From NCBI GenBank assembly GCA_045592785.1, contig JAZNVL010000038.1, positions 14,540 to 78,539 on the forward strand: a stretch of DNA of 64,000 bases, given 5' to 3'. Source of the stretch: RGIG8244 sp045592785 (lineage in GTDB: Bacteria > Verrucomicrobiota > Lentisphaeria > Victivallales > UBA1829). Each line of letters begins with the position of its first letter. Within the stretch, counting starts at the first letter, position 1. Shown one piece after another: positions 8,197 to 17,121 of the stretch. The notes beneath the pieces were generated by a model. It saw nothing but the letters and a program-made list of their open reading frames with translations. It searched no databases and was not told where the DNA came from. Both the position numbers and the translations under genes were made by a program.

Positions 8197-9435
8197 TTAC
8201 GCGTTCCGGGCGTCCTCGATGGCATCCAGGGTATCGTCAGAAAGTTCTTTGATGGCATTCAGATCTTCGATGTCGGCATTCATGACGTCATCCATGGTAA
8301 GATAACCGTTATCCACCAGAACAGCGGCCTGTTCATCGTCGATTTTCAATGCAGCGGAAAGAGTCAGGATCGCGGCCTTTTTCTGTTTTTCGAACACTTC
8401 TTTTTCATCCTGCGGGGTATCCGTCACGATGCTGATCGTCCAACCGATGAGCTTCTGTGCCAGACGCACGTTCTGCGCTTTTTTGCCGAATGCCAGACGG
8501 GAGTTTTCTTCATCCACATACACCGTGTACCGTTTGTGAACGCGGTCTTCCTCCATGCGGAGGATCTTCGCCGGCCGCATGGCGTTTACCAGATAAGTAT
8601 GCGGGTTCTCATCATAAGCGATGACATCCACCCGTTCTCCCAGTTCGTCGGTGATGTTCCGGACACGGAGACCGCGGAGTCCGATACATGCGCTTACAGC
8701 ATCCACTCTGGGATCTGAACTGTATACAGCGATTTTAGTACGAACGCCGGCTTCGCGTGCGATCCCTCTGATTTCCACGATGCCGTCATGGATTTCGGAA
8801 ACTTCGCGTTCGAACAGTTTCTGAACGAACTTGGGAGACTTGCGGGACAGGACCAGGCTTGCGCCTTTCTTTTCTTCATTGAGTTTCAGCAGAAGCGCAT
8901 TCACATGGTCACCGGTATGATAATTTTCACCGGGGATCTTTTCATCGGCGGAAAGAACCCCGTCTGTTTTGGGGAAGTCCACGATGATATCGCCGTTTTC
9001 ATTGCGGCGGCGGACGGTCCCGCTGACGATTTCGCCGACCAGGTCGGTGAATTCGTTCCGTGCCTGTGCGCGTTCGGCATCCCGGAGTTGTTGTGCGATG
9101 GCATCTTTCGCTGCTCTGGCAGAGATACGGCCGAAATCGCTGGGTGTTACTTCCCATTCCACGATATCGCCGACCTGCACGTTCGGCATTTTGACTTTGG
9201 CGTCGCTGTAAGAGATCTGGTCTTTATCAGCGATCCCATCCACGACCAAGAGTTTTGCCCATGCCTGAATAGCTCCGGTTTTGCGGTCCATGCGCACCGT
9301 CAGATCATTTGCCTTGTGAATCCCGGAACGTGCAGCTGCAAGAATCGCTTCTTCCACTGCCTTCATCAGCTGTTCTTTGCTGATTCCGCGTTCCTGTTCA
9401 ATGCTTTCCAATATCGCGACCAATCCACTACTCAT
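8197..9435 (-). CDS. nusA: Transcription termination/antitermination factor NusA
   Basis: NusA binds RNA polymerase and nascent RNA and controls pausing, termination and antitermination. The 412-residue protein has the NTD (AILESIEQERGISKEQLMKAVEEAI), an S1 domain (VGEIVSGTVRRRNENGDIIV), and two KH domains (including DAVSACIGLRGLRVRNI and VNAMRPAKI). A short C-terminal helix-hairpin-helix-like tail (LSDDTLDAIEDA) closes it; the two acidic repeats of E. coli are absent. The ATG at 9435 (MSSGLVAILES) with a GGAG site is preferred to the one at 9489. rimP, which usually precedes nusA, is not in this window. Confidence 0.95.
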   Translation of the reverse strand: MSSGLVAILESIEQERGISKEQLMKAVEEAILAAARSGIHKANDLTVRMDRKTGAIQAWAKLLVVDGIADKDQISYSDAKVKMPNVQVGDIVEWEVTPSDFGRISARAAKDAIAQQLRDAERAQARNEFTDLVGEIVSGTVRRRNENGDIIVDFPKTDGVLSADEKIPGENYHTGDHVNALLLKLNEEKKGASLVLSRKSPKFVQKLFEREVSEIHDGIVEIRGIAREAGVRTKIAVYSSDPRVDAVSACIGLRGLRVRNITDELGERVDVIAYDENPHTYLVNAMRPAKILRMEEDRVHKRYTVYVDEENSRLAFGKKAQNVRLAQKLIGWTISIVTDTPQDEKEVFEKQKKAAILTLSAALKIDDEQAAVLVDNGYLTMDDVMNADIEDLNAIKELSDDTLDAIEDARNA

Positions 9436-9579
9436 GTTGCACACTCCGCCGTTCCCGGATACCTGACATCCGCTGTTCTCTATAAACACAAAAACATGCC
9501 GTAATGATACGAAAAAACAGACGTGGCAGCGTGAACTGTCCGCCTATTTTCTGTCATCTTACAGCCTGACAATTACCAT

Positions 9580-9607
9580 AACATACAACATTCCACGGAA
9601 ATTTCAA
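9580..9607 (-). promoter_or_regulatory. Predicted promoter of the nusA-infB cluster
   Basis: On the minus strand TTGAAA (9602-9607) and TATGTT (9580-9585) are 16 bases apart, upstream of nusA. This gives a 5' leader of about 140 bases. The 296-base stretch 9436-9731 otherwise holds only the divergent promoter of the sigma factor gene; I see no RNA gene or riboswitch in it. Confidence 0.45.
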
Positions 9608-9668
9608 CCGAAAAGATCATTTTTTTTCAAGTTTTTTCTTATATATTGCACTTTCCGCATTTTTTTAC

Positions 9669-9697
9669 TTGACTTTTTTATCATGATGCGATAGATT
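9669..9697 (+). promoter_or_regulatory. Possible promoter of the sigma factor gene
   Basis: TTGACT (9669-9674) and TAGATT (9692-9697) with a 17-base spacer lie about 35 bases before the GTG start at 9732. The -10 box is a weak match, so this call is tentative. Confidence 0.4.
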
Positions 9698-9731
9698 ACA
9701 TCAGTTTTAATCGCAAAACAAGGATCAAGCC

Positions 9732-11060
9732 GTGGCTGATAATTCCAACGAAACGACCAAAACTGAAACACCAGGCAGTAAATCTTATCCGGATTCGGAG
9801 TCTCTGCTGATCTATTACAAACAGCTCGCTGACAGTGAACCGTTGTCTGCCGCTGATGAATCGGCTTTATGGCAGAAACTGCATATCCACAACGAAGCGA
9901 TCCGGATGATCTTCGGTCGTTTCGCTTATATTATGGCAGAGCATATCCGGATCTTCCGCAATGTGGCTCCCGAAGATGTTACAGAACATTTCAATCTCGG
10001 AAGAAGCAGTAACGGACAATATCCCATCGCCGAACTCTCCGCCCATACCCGGGCAATGGAAGAACTCACCGGAAAACTCGAAGCCGCGTTCCGGAAGAAA
10101 AATACCCGGTCCCTGCGGAAATTGCGGCAGGATGCCGCCGCACTGTTGGCCCGGTTCCCCGCCCATGTCAACAAGCTTTACGAATGGCAGAGTGTGGCAA
10201 ATGCGTTCCGCAACCGGTTGAATGCCGCAGAGACCACACAGGAGGAACGGGATGTTATCTGTCAATCGCTTCTCCTTGATGAAACCGAATTTCTTGCCTC
10301 CATGGAAGAATTGGATCAGGCGTTTCAGAATATGGATGAAGTAAGACAGCAGATCCTGACAGCCAATCTCCGGCTCGTTGTCAGTATCGTGCAGCATTTC
10401 CGGTGCAATAACATACAGACAGGGGACCTGATCCAGGAAGGAAATCTGGGGCTGATACACGCAATGGAACGGTTCGATTATACTTTGGGACACCGTTTCG
10501 CCACTTATGCAACATGGTGGATTAAACGCAGTATCACCAATGCCATCGCCGCTCAATCCCGGATCATTCGTCTGCCCGCTCACATGCTCAGCGCGATTTC
10601 CCGCATCAATCGGGCTGAACGCAATTTCATTCAGGATCACGGGCGGATACCTGAAGTCGAAGAACTTGCCGCCGTCCTCGAAATGCCCAGAGAACGGGTC
10701 AACGCCATCCGGAAAATGGCGGCGCAGGCGATCTCCATCCATGCCCCCGTTTCCCATGATCTGGATGCTCCCGAGATCGAACAGTTCCTCTGCGATGAAA
10801 ATGATGATGGCCCCGTGCGGCAGTTGGCGTTCCGTTTCCTGAAAGACCGGCTGGGACAGGCGTTGGAGCATCTGACGGAACGGGAACGTCAGATCATCAA
10901 GTTGCGGTTCGGACTTTCCGGCAACCGGGCATTGAGTCTCAACGAACTCAGTGAAGTCTTCGGCTTGACCCGGGAACGTGTCCGGCAGCTGGAAATGCGT
11001 GCATTGCGTAAACTGCGTGACCCGAAGATGTCCGATTATTTTCAGGATTATTTCCTGTGA
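9732..11060 (+). CDS. Sigma70-family RNA polymerase sigma factor (primary/RpoD type)
   Basis: This protein directs RNA polymerase to promoters. Region 1.2 is near residues 20-50 (LLIYYKQLADSEPLSAADE), a non-conserved block follows, and region 2 shows ANLRLVVSIVQHF, GDLIQEGNLGLIHAMERFD and the -10-melting segment FATYATWWIKRSI. Region 3 (RLPAHMLSAISRINRAE) and region 4 (LTERERQIIKLRFGL; LTRERVRQLEMRALRKLR) complete it. At 442 residues it lacks region 1.1 and resembles short RpoD/SigA or RpoS-like proteins. Start is GTG with AAGGA upstream. Region 4.2 keeps the usual -35-contacting residues. Whether it is the housekeeping sigma or an alternative group 2 member cannot be told from this window. 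Confidence 0.9.
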   Translation: MADNSNETTKTETPGSKSYPDSESLLIYYKQLADSEPLSAADESALWQKLHIHNEAIRMIFGRFAYIMAEHIRIFRNVAPEDVTEHFNLGRSSNGQYPIAELSAHTRAMEELTGKLEAAFRKKNTRSLRKLRQDAAALLARFPAHVNKLYEWQSVANAFRNRLNAAETTQEERDVICQSLLLDETEFLASMEELDQAFQNMDEVRQQILTANLRLVVSIVQHFRCNNIQTGDLIQEGNLGLIHAMERFDYTLGHRFATYATWWIKRSITNAIAAQSRIIRLPAHMLSAISRINRAERNFIQDHGRIPEVEELAAVLEMPRERVNAIRKMAAQAISIHAPVSHDLDAPEIEQFLCDENDDGPVRQLAFRFLKDRLGQALEHLTERERQIIKLRFGLSGNRALSLNELSEVFGLTRERVRQLEMRALRKLRDPKMSDYFQDYFL

Positions 11061-11110
11061 TATATTTTTTATAAATCAGTGCCATCGTTAGCAGAAAGGA
11101 ATATAACGTC

Positions 11111-12418
11111 ATGGATAAGTTGAAACGCTGTAAACCATTGGACTTCCCCGTCAAAGCATTGCAATTCGGGTCCGGTAATTTCCTCCGCGCATTCGTGGAT
11201 TGGATGCTCCACCGGATGAATCAGAACGGGACTTTTCAGGGATCGGTGCGGATCATTCAATCAATGTCCTCCCGGACCGGTGAAATGATCAACGCCCAGG
11301 ATGGATTGTTCCATGTGATCCGGCGCGGGGTGGAAAACGGCGAAAAACGGGACGAAATGGAATTGATCGAAAGTGTGGAAAGCTGTATCAATGCCGTATC
11401 GGACCGGGAACAGATGAGACAGAGTGCGCTTCTCCCGGAATTGCGTTTCGTCTTTTCCAATACCACCGAAGCCGGGATCGAATACCGTCCCGATGCCGAT
11501 ACCTTCCCCGCAAAAGTCGCAGAAATCGTTACTGTACGTTGTCATGCCGGACTGCCGGGGCTGATCTTCATCCCCTGCGAACTCATTGAGCGGAACGGGG
11601 AAATTCTCAAAGAATGTACGCTGAAATACATTACCGATCCTGCTGTCCGGAACTATGTGGAAACAAAATGTATTTTCTGTAATACGCTGGTGGATCGTAT
11701 CGTTTCCGGGTTCCCGAAAGGGGAGGTGGAACGCTATTGGGCGCAGGCAGGCGTGGAGGATGATCTGCTCACCTGTTGTGAACCGTTCTTCTTTTTCGTG
11801 ATTGAGGCTCCGGAACAAGTCCGCAAGGAACTGCCCGCGGATGCCTGCGGACTCAATGTTCTGTTCACGGACGATCTGACACCGTACCGGACCCGGAAAG
11901 TCCGTTTTCTCAACGGCGCCCACACCTCCACCGTTCTGGGTGCGCACATGGCAGGTATGACGTTTGTGGATGAGATGGTGCGCGATGAGGTTTTCGGCGG
12001 AATCCTGCGGACCATTCTTTTTGAGGAAGTGTTGCCCACAGTGGCATTGCCGGACGATGAAAAACGAGCCTATGCGGAATCGGTACTGGAACGGTTTTCC
12101 AATCCGTTCGCCAATCACCGGCTGCTTTCCATTGCGCTCAATTCCGTTTCCAAATGGAAGGTGCGCGTTCTGCCCACCATTCTGGATTATGTGAAAATCA
12201 AAGGCGAACTGCCGGAACATCTCACATTGTCCATGGCGTATCTCATCGACTTCTACCGGACTTGTGAGATTCAGGATTCCCCCGATGCGGTTGCGTTCTT
12301 CGCCGCGAAACCGACGGTGGAAGCGATCCTGGGCAATATCTCATTCTGGGGAATGGATCTGAACACGATCCCCGGATTCACCCGGAAAGTCAGAGAGGGA
12401 GTCAAAACAGAACAATGA
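11111..12418 (+). CDS. uxaB: Tagaturonate reductase (altronate oxidoreductase)
   Basis: UxaB reduces D-tagaturonate to D-altronate with NADH, the second step of galacturonate catabolism. The sequence has the mannitol-dehydrogenase-family N-terminal dinucleotide motif ALQFGSGNFLRAFVDWML, the conserved SNTTEAGI segment, and the catalytic region KVRFLNGAHTSTVLGAHMAG typical of tagaturonate/fructuronate reductases. The 435-residue length is slightly shorter than E. coli UxaB. AAAGGA precedes the ATG. The stop overlaps the uxaA start (ATGA), so the two are coupled. A TATATT block just after the upstream sigma gene (11061-11066) could be a -10 box, but no clear -35 was seen. Confidence 0.92.
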   Translation: MDKLKRCKPLDFPVKALQFGSGNFLRAFVDWMLHRMNQNGTFQGSVRIIQSMSSRTGEMINAQDGLFHVIRRGVENGEKRDEMELIESVESCINAVSDREQMRQSALLPELRFVFSNTTEAGIEYRPDADTFPAKVAEIVTVRCHAGLPGLIFIPCELIERNGEILKECTLKYITDPAVRNYVETKCIFCNTLVDRIVSGFPKGEVERYWAQAGVEDDLLTCCEPFFFFVIEAPEQVRKELPADACGLNVLFTDDLTPYRTRKVRFLNGAHTSTVLGAHMAGMTFVDEMVRDEVFGGILRTILFEEVLPTVALPDDEKRAYAESVLERFSNPFANHRLLSIALNSVSKWKVRVLPTILDYVKIKGELPEHLTLSMAYLIDFYRTCEIQDSPDAVAFFAAKPTVEAILGNISFWGMDLNTIPGFTRKVREGVKTEQ

Positions 12419-13764
12419 TCATTCACCCCGACGATAATGTGGAAGTCCGCGACGACGGACACAAGTATGCGCTCCGTGCCATTGCGGCTCATGAGAACGT
12501 GATCAAATACGGTATGCCCATCGGACATGCAACGCAAGCCATCGTCGCCGGTGAGCACGTCCACACCCATAACCTCGCCACCAATCTCTCCGGACTTCTG
12601 GAATATGCCTGGGAGGGCGGTATGGCTCCGCAGCAGACGTTATGCACTGAAACCTTCCAGGGCTTCCGGCGTCCGGATGGACAGGTGGGGATCCGCAATG
12701 ACATCTGGATCGTGCCTACCGTGGGCTGTGTCAATGGGCTTGTGAACCGTCTTGCTGCAGCCACGGGTGCGATCCCGCTGTGTCATCCCTACGGCTGTTC
12801 TCAGATGGGCGGTGATCACGAAATGACAGCAGATCTCCTGGCGGCATTGGTCCGGAATCCCAATGCGGGCGGCGTGCTGGTGATCGGACTGGGTTGTGAA
12901 AACAATACGCTTGCCTCTTTCCGGGAACGGCTGGGGGATGTTTCTCTGTTGAATATCCGGTTCATGACGGCGCAGGAAGAGGAAGATGAATACGTCAAAG
13001 CTCTTGCATTGATCCGCGAACTGGAAGCGGCGCGGGTCACAACCCGTACCACGGTTCCCGTCTCCGAATTGAAAGTCGGGTTGAAATGCGGCGGCTCCGA
13101 TGGCTTTTCCGGCTTGACCGCCAATCCGTTGTGCGGTAGATTTTCCGATTGGATCACGGCGCAGGGCGGGACCGCTGCATTGACGGAAGTCCCGGAGATG
13201 TTCGGGGCGGAAACGCTTCTGATGAAACGCGCGGTGTCGGAATCCGTGTTCCGTGATTGCGTGAAAATGATCAATGACTTCAAACAGTATTACGAAGATC
13301 ATCATCAGGTGATCTATGAAAACCCGTCGCCGGGTAACAAAGCGGGCGGGATCACGACGTTGGAAGAAAAATCCCTGGGGTGTGTGCAGAAGGGCGGGAC
13401 CAGTCCCGTTACCGCGGTACTGCCTTATGCCGCAAGACTCCATACGCCCGGATTGAATCTGGTCACCGGACCCGGCAATGATATCGTAGCCTGTACGGTC
13501 CTGGCGGCGGCGGGGTGTCACATGATCCTGTTCACCACCGGCAGAGGCAATCCCATGGGATCCGTGATCCCCACGGTGAAGATCGCCACCAATCAGGTGT
13601 TGGCGGAAAAGAAGGCAAACTGGATCGACTGGGATGCGCAAAGTCATCCGGAAACGGCGGAATTCGTGCAGTATGTCCTTGCTGTTGCCAATGGAAAAGA
13701 AACGGCGAGTGAACGGTTCGGTGACCGTCAGATCGCCATATTTAAAGATGGTGTCACACTTTGA
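12415..13764 (+). CDS. uxaA: Altronate dehydratase
   Basis: UxaA dehydrates D-altronate to 2-keto-3-deoxy-D-gluconate. The N-terminal SAF-like domain contains HPDDNVEVRD and GMPIGHATQAIVAGEHVHTHN. The large C-terminal domain begins near residue 80 with FRRPDGQVGIRNDIWIVPTV and has the CHPYGCSQMGGDHE motif, then LKCGGSDGFSGLTANP and ETPEMFG-like VPEMFGAE. This is the full-length two-domain form (449 residues). It overlaps uxaB by four bases and is followed 15 bases later by the LacI-type regulator, so the three probably form one operon. Confidence 0.93.
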   Translation: MIIHPDDNVEVRDDGHKYALRAIAAHENVIKYGMPIGHATQAIVAGEHVHTHNLATNLSGLLEYAWEGGMAPQQTLCTETFQGFRRPDGQVGIRNDIWIVPTVGCVNGLVNRLAAATGAIPLCHPYGCSQMGGDHEMTADLLAALVRNPNAGGVLVIGLGCENNTLASFRERLGDVSLLNIRFMTAQEEEDEYVKALALIRELEAARVTTRTTVPVSELKVGLKCGGSDGFSGLTANPLCGRFSDWITAQGGTAALTEVPEMFGAETLLMKRAVSESVFRDCVKMINDFKQYYEDHHQVIYENPSPGNKAGGITTLEEKSLGCVQKGGTSPVTAVLPYAARLHTPGLNLVTGPGNDIVACTVLAAAGCHMILFTTGRGNPMGSVIPTVKIATNQVLAEKKANWIDWDAQSHPETAEFVQYVLAVANGKETASERFGDRQIAIFKDGVTL

Positions 13765-13779
13765 TGCGGAGGGTATGAT

Positions 13780-14742
13780 ATGATCACATTGAAACAATTG
13801 GCGGAACTCTCCGGCTATTCGGTGCGGACGGTACAGCGTGTGCTGACCGGACAGGCTCATGTCATGCCGGAAAAACGGGAACGTATTCTTGCGCTTGCGA
13901 AACAGCATCAGTATGTGCCGAATATGGCGGCGCGGAGTCTCCGGCTGCAGAAAAAGAATTTTGTCGGTATCGTATTTGAAGACTTCAATATCAGTGCTTC
14001 GGTCCATAAACTGAATTGTCTGGATTCTCTCCTTGTTGAAAACGGGTATTTCCCCATGTTGGGGAATATCGGCGAACAGAATGGATTCCCCATCGAACAA
14101 CTCCTGGCAAACTGGGCAGGTGTCACCGATTATGTGGTGGTCTTCGGCGGTCTGACAAGAAATACCGGGGACCGGTTCCGCAATTATGTGGAACGTTATC
14201 CCATGAAGTTCATTTTTGTGGATGCGGGGACCGATGATCTTGGCGTCTCCATCAACGTGGACCGGTCCGGCAGTGTGTATGATATGATCGTCAAACTGGA
14301 TGCCATGGGATACCGGCATTTGCTGTATTGCGGTTCATTGGAGACCCGGAAAAAGGGCGTGAAAAAAGCGGAAGAAGATTCCGGAATCAAAATGAGGATC
14401 TCCCGGATCCAGATGCCTGAAAAAGAATTCTCCGCCGGGGAGAAGATCGGTGATGCCGTAATGGCTTCCGGCGCGGATGTCGTCTTCTTCGATACCGACC
14501 GCCAGGCTTGCGGATTTTACCGTTACGCCGCAAAACATCATGTGGAGATCCCCGGGCAGATCGCCGTCGTCGGATTCGACAACGATCCGTTTGCGGATCT
14601 GCTCAATCCGCCCCTTGCCACCCTGGCTCACCCGGCACAGGAACTGGCGCAGGAAGTTCTGGAAGTCATCCGGACCGGAACCCCGGCGGAACGCAAGCCG
14701 TTGAAAATGCGTTTTCTCCCCCGCGAATCGGTCAGCCGGTGA
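13780..14742 (+). CDS. LacI-family transcriptional regulator
   Basis: The N-terminal helix-turn-helix (ITLKQLAELSGYSVRTVQRVLTG) and the hinge (VPNMAARSLRLQKKN) are typical of LacI/GalR proteins. The rest (residues 65-320) is a periplasmic-binding-like effector domain ending in AVVGFDNDPFADLLNPPLATL, a characteristic LacI motif. It directly follows uxaB-uxaA, so a uronate or pathway intermediate is the likely effector; this is inference. GGAGGG precedes the ATG. I looked for a LacI-type palindromic operator before uxaB and before the hydrolase at 14839 and found no convincing one. Confidence 0.88.
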   Translation: MITLKQLAELSGYSVRTVQRVLTGQAHVMPEKRERILALAKQHQYVPNMAARSLRLQKKNFVGIVFEDFNISASVHKLNCLDSLLVENGYFPMLGNIGEQNGFPIEQLLANWAGVTDYVVVFGGLTRNTGDRFRNYVERYPMKFIFVDAGTDDLGVSINVDRSGSVYDMIVKLDAMGYRHLLYCGSLETRKKGVKKAEEDSGIKMRISRIQMPEKEFSAGEKIGDAVMASGADVVFFDTDRQACGFYRYAAKHHVEIPGQIAVVGFDNDPFADLLNPPLATLAHPAQELAQEVLEVIRTGTPAERKPLKMRFLPRESVSR

Positions 14743-14771
14743 TTTTTTTCGAAAAAATCCACTGCGGAAAG

Positions 14772-14799
14772 TTGATTTTTCCGGATCACAGTTTATACT
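14772..14799 (+). promoter_or_regulatory. Predicted promoter of the alpha/beta hydrolase gene
   Basis: TTGATT (14772-14777) and TATACT (14794-14799) are 16 bases apart, about 40 bases before the ATG at 14839. This suggests the hydrolase is transcribed separately from the uxaBA-lacI genes. Confidence 0.55.
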
Positions 14800-14838
14800 A
14801 TTGCATATACGCTAATCGAAACGAAAGGATATAGTATT

Positions 14839-15645
14839 ATGCGTTTCCCTGATAACGAACCCATTCCCCTGTGGAATGGTCCTGCCCCGATGGCAATGGG
14901 GGATTCCCCCCAGGATATTCCCACCATTACCGCATTTTACCCCCGTGAATGGAAACGGAACGGGAAAGCCGTGATCGTATTCCCCGGCGGCGGATACTGT
15001 AATCTGACCGCACACGAAGGCGATCCTTTTGCCATCTGGCTGGCAGAAAACGGGTTCACCGCATTCGTCTGCCGTTACCGGATCTGCAAAGGGGATCGCA
15101 AATACCACCATCCCGTCATGCTTTCCGATGCGCTCCGTGCCATCCGTATGGTCCGGTATCATGCTGCCGATATGAAGATCCGCCCGGATATGATCGGGGC
15201 GATCGGCGGTTCCGCAGGAGCTCATCTTGCAGGCTGCTGCGGAAATCTTCATGAAATGGGACTCCGTCAGGAAGGCGAGCCCGAAGAAACCGTCTCCGGA
15301 CGTCCCGATTTCCTTGTTCTGTGTTATCCCGCCACCAGTTATTGCGAACCGTACCGTCACGAAGGTTCCGGCTTGAACCTGTACGGCGCCGATGCGGATC
15401 CGGAAACGATCCGGCTGCTTTCTCTGGAAAAGACGGCGACTGCCGATACACCCCAGACGTTCCTGTGGCACACCTGGACCGATCCCGATGTCAAGGTGAT
15501 GAATTCCATTGCCTATGCGGCGCGTTTGACGGAATTGGGCGTACGCTGTGAACTTCACGTCTACGGGCGCGACGGACACGGCATCGGTCTGGCGGACGGG
15601 CACCCCTGGACTACCGAATGTCTCCGGTTCCTGAACGAACTGTAA
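14839..15645 (+). CDS. Alpha/beta-hydrolase (esterase/acetylxylan-esterase-like)
   Basis: The fold is shown by the oxyanion motif FPGGGYCNLT, the nucleophile elbow IGGSAGAHLAG (serine), the acid segment HTWTDPDV and the histidine in DGHGIGL near the C-terminus. The 268-residue size and the order of motifs fit the BD-FAE/acetyl-xylan-esterase-like group that removes acyl groups from plant polysaccharides or oligomers. There is no signal peptide, so it probably acts on imported oligosaccharides in the cytoplasm. AAGGAT precedes the ATG. Its position after the uronate genes fits deacetylation of pectin- or xylan-derived sugars, but the substrate is unknown. Confidence 0.82.
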   Translation: MRFPDNEPIPLWNGPAPMAMGDSPQDIPTITAFYPREWKRNGKAVIVFPGGGYCNLTAHEGDPFAIWLAENGFTAFVCRYRICKGDRKYHHPVMLSDALRAIRMVRYHAADMKIRPDMIGAIGGSAGAHLAGCCGNLHEMGLRQEGEPEETVSGRPDFLVLCYPATSYCEPYRHEGSGLNLYGADADPETIRLLSLEKTATADTPQTFLWHTWTDPDVKVMNSIAYAARLTELGVRCELHVYGRDGHGIGLADGHPWTTECLRFLNEL

Positions 15646-15672
15646 GTATTATAATGTAAAAAGGGGAGGGGA

Positions 15673-16464
15673 TCAGCGGTCTGCGGTGATGACTTCCACG
15701 ATCTCATCCAGACCGCGGAAGATCATATCCGGTTGATATGCGAACCGTGCCACATCTTCCAGCGCGGTCACACCGCTCAATACCAACGCCGTGTCAACGG
15801 CGGCTTCCACACCGGCAAGAATATCGGTATCCATCCGGTCGCCGATGATCAGCGTATCCATACTTTTCATGCCGATTCGTTTGACGGCGTGACGCATCAT
15901 TATGGGGTTTGGTTTCCCCGGGAAATAAGGTTTGACTCCGGTGGAGAGTTCGATGGGCGCGATCAATGCACCGGTGGCGGGAACGATCCCCACTTCGGTC
16001 GGACCGGTGAGGTCCGGATTGCAGCCGATGAGCTTTGCGCCTTTCTGCACCAGCAGTCCGGCTTTTTCGATCCGTTCGTAACTGTAGGTACGGGTTTCGC
16101 CCACCACCACATAATCCGGGTTGGTATCATTCATGGTGATGCCCCGTTCATACAGCGCGTTATAAAGTCCGGCTTCTCCGATAACGTATGCGGAACACCC
16201 CGGTTTCTGCCGGGAGAGGAATTCGGCGGTCGCCAGTGCGCTGGTATAGAAATGTGTTTCATCCACATCCAGCCCGAGCCGTTTGAGTTTTTCCTGCAGT
16301 TCCCTGGGAGTGCGTTCACTGGAATTGGTCAGAAAGAGAAAACTTTTTCCGTGATCATTGAGCCATTTTACGAAATCGGTGGCGCCGGGCAGCAGTCGGT
16401 TCCCGTGGTAAATGACACCGTCCATATCCATAATGAATCCGGCTTTGTCCTGAATGCGAATCAT
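15673..16464 (-). CDS. HAD-IIA family phosphatase (NagD-like)
   Basis: The sequence has HAD motif I (FIMDMDGVIYHG), motif II (FLTNSSERTP), the lysine motif (PGKPNPIMMRHA) and motif III (LIIGDRMDTDI), with the C2B-type cap of NagD/p-nitrophenylphosphatases between them. Such enzymes dephosphorylate nucleotides or sugar phosphates in the cytoplasm; the substrate cannot be told here. The ATG at 16464 (MIRIQDK) has a strong AAGGAGA site and is preferred to the far-upstream ATG at 16560, whose extra residues are unlike the family and which lies upstream of the predicted promoter start. It converges on the hydrolase gene with a 27-base gap. Confidence 0.88.
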   Translation of the reverse strand: MIRIQDKAGFIMDMDGVIYHGNRLLPGATDFVKWLNDHGKSFLFLTNSSERTPRELQEKLKRLGLDVDETHFYTSALATAEFLSRQKPGCSAYVIGEAGLYNALYERGITMNDTNPDYVVVGETRTYSYERIEKAGLLVQKGAKLIGCNPDLTGPTEVGIVPATGALIAPIELSTGVKPYFPGKPNPIMMRHAVKRIGMKSMDTLIIGDRMDTDILAGVEAAVDTALVLSGVTALEDVARFAYQPDMIFRGLDEIVEVITADR

Positions 16465-16500
16465 AATGTTGATCTCCTTTGTTGTATAATCCATAAAAAT

Positions 16501-16529
16501 AATGTACATCAGAAAGGGGCAAAAAGCAA
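16501..16529 (-). promoter_or_regulatory. Predicted promoter of the NagD-like gene
   Basis: On the minus strand TTGCTT (16524-16529) and TACATT (16501-16506) are 17 bases apart, about 37 bases before the start at 16464. The surrounding 16465-16750 stretch is very A-rich and holds this promoter and that of the HU/IHF gene; no other feature is visible. Confidence 0.5.
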
Positions 16530-16677
16530 GCGTACTATGACAGAAAAGGAGAAAAAACAAAAAAAATCAAAAAAAATTAAAAAAGGTGTAAGATTTGTAA
16601 GTATATTATAACTAAAATGATGAGTAAATATTATGTAGTTTCTGCGTTCAAAAATCAGAGAAAAATCGAAAAAAATC

Positions 16678-16705
16678 TTGCAAAATTGAGAAACTGGTGT
16701 ATATT
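16678..16705 (+). promoter_or_regulatory. Predicted promoter of the HU/IHF gene
   Basis: TTGCAA (16678-16683) and TATATT (16700-16705) are 16 bases apart, a full match to the promoter pattern seen across the window. It puts the transcript start near 16712, which rules out a start codon at 16697 and supports the ATG at 16751. Confidence 0.7.
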
Positions 16706-16750
16706 ACAATGAGCATACAATTAACCTTAAACCTCGGAAGGATCAAGAAA

Positions 16751-17038
16751 ATGTCTCTTACAAAACGTGAGATTGCGAAAAAGGTCGCAGAAAAAATTGG
16801 AGCAACGCAAACCGACGCAGCCGCCGCCGTTCAGGCAACATTCGACATCATGGTCGAAGAACTGAAGAACTGTGGACACATCGAACTTCGTGGATTTGGT
16901 GTCTTCGAAATCAAAACCCGCAAAGCGTGCATTGGCCGTAATCCCAAGAAGCCCGATGATGTCGTTCAGATCCCTGCCCGCAAGATCGTGAAATTCCGCG
17001 CAGGCAAAGAACTGGCGGCTGTTTTGGAAAACGCCTGA
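16751..17038 (+). CDS. HU/IHF-family DNA-binding protein
   Basis: This is a 95-residue histone-like protein that bends and compacts DNA. It has the dimer-forming helices (LTKREIAKKVAEKIG; AAAAVQATFDIMVEELKN), the IELRGFGVFEIKTRKA strand and the DNA-wrapping arm with GRNPKKPDDVVQIPARKIVKFRAGKEL (seen in two pieces), including the proline that intercalates between bases. It cannot be assigned to HU or IHF subunits from sequence alone. GGAAGGA lies upstream of the ATG at 16751. It has its own promoter and is followed by a hairpin terminator. Confidence 0.93.
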   Translation: MSLTKREIAKKVAEKIGATQTDAAAAVQATFDIMVEELKNCGHIELRGFGVFEIKTRKACIGRNPKKPDDVVQIPARKIVKFRAGKELAAVLENA

Positions 17039-17077
17039 TATACAGGTTGTATGCGAACCCTGTGAAGGGTATGAGTG

Positions 17078-17106
17078 ACGGCAGGTCTCCCTGCCGTTAT
17101 TTTTTT
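17078..17106 (+). terminator. Rho-independent terminator after the HU/IHF gene
   Basis: An 8-bp stem ACGGCAGG (17078-17085) pairs with CCTGCCGT (17090-17097) around a TCTC loop and is followed by TATTTTTTTT. The ribosome site of the next gene begins only a few bases later, so expression of that gene may depend partly on read-through. Confidence 0.85.
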
Positions 17107-17121
17107 TACGGAGCATAATGT

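Noticed and set aside
11061..11110. Promoter and LacI operator before uxaB
   Set aside because: Only a TATATT block is visible; no -35 box at proper spacing and no palindromic operator were found.
12640..14319. Minus-strand frame of 559 codons opposite uxaA and the LacI gene
   Set aside because: It spans two confirmed genes on the other strand and shows no domain.
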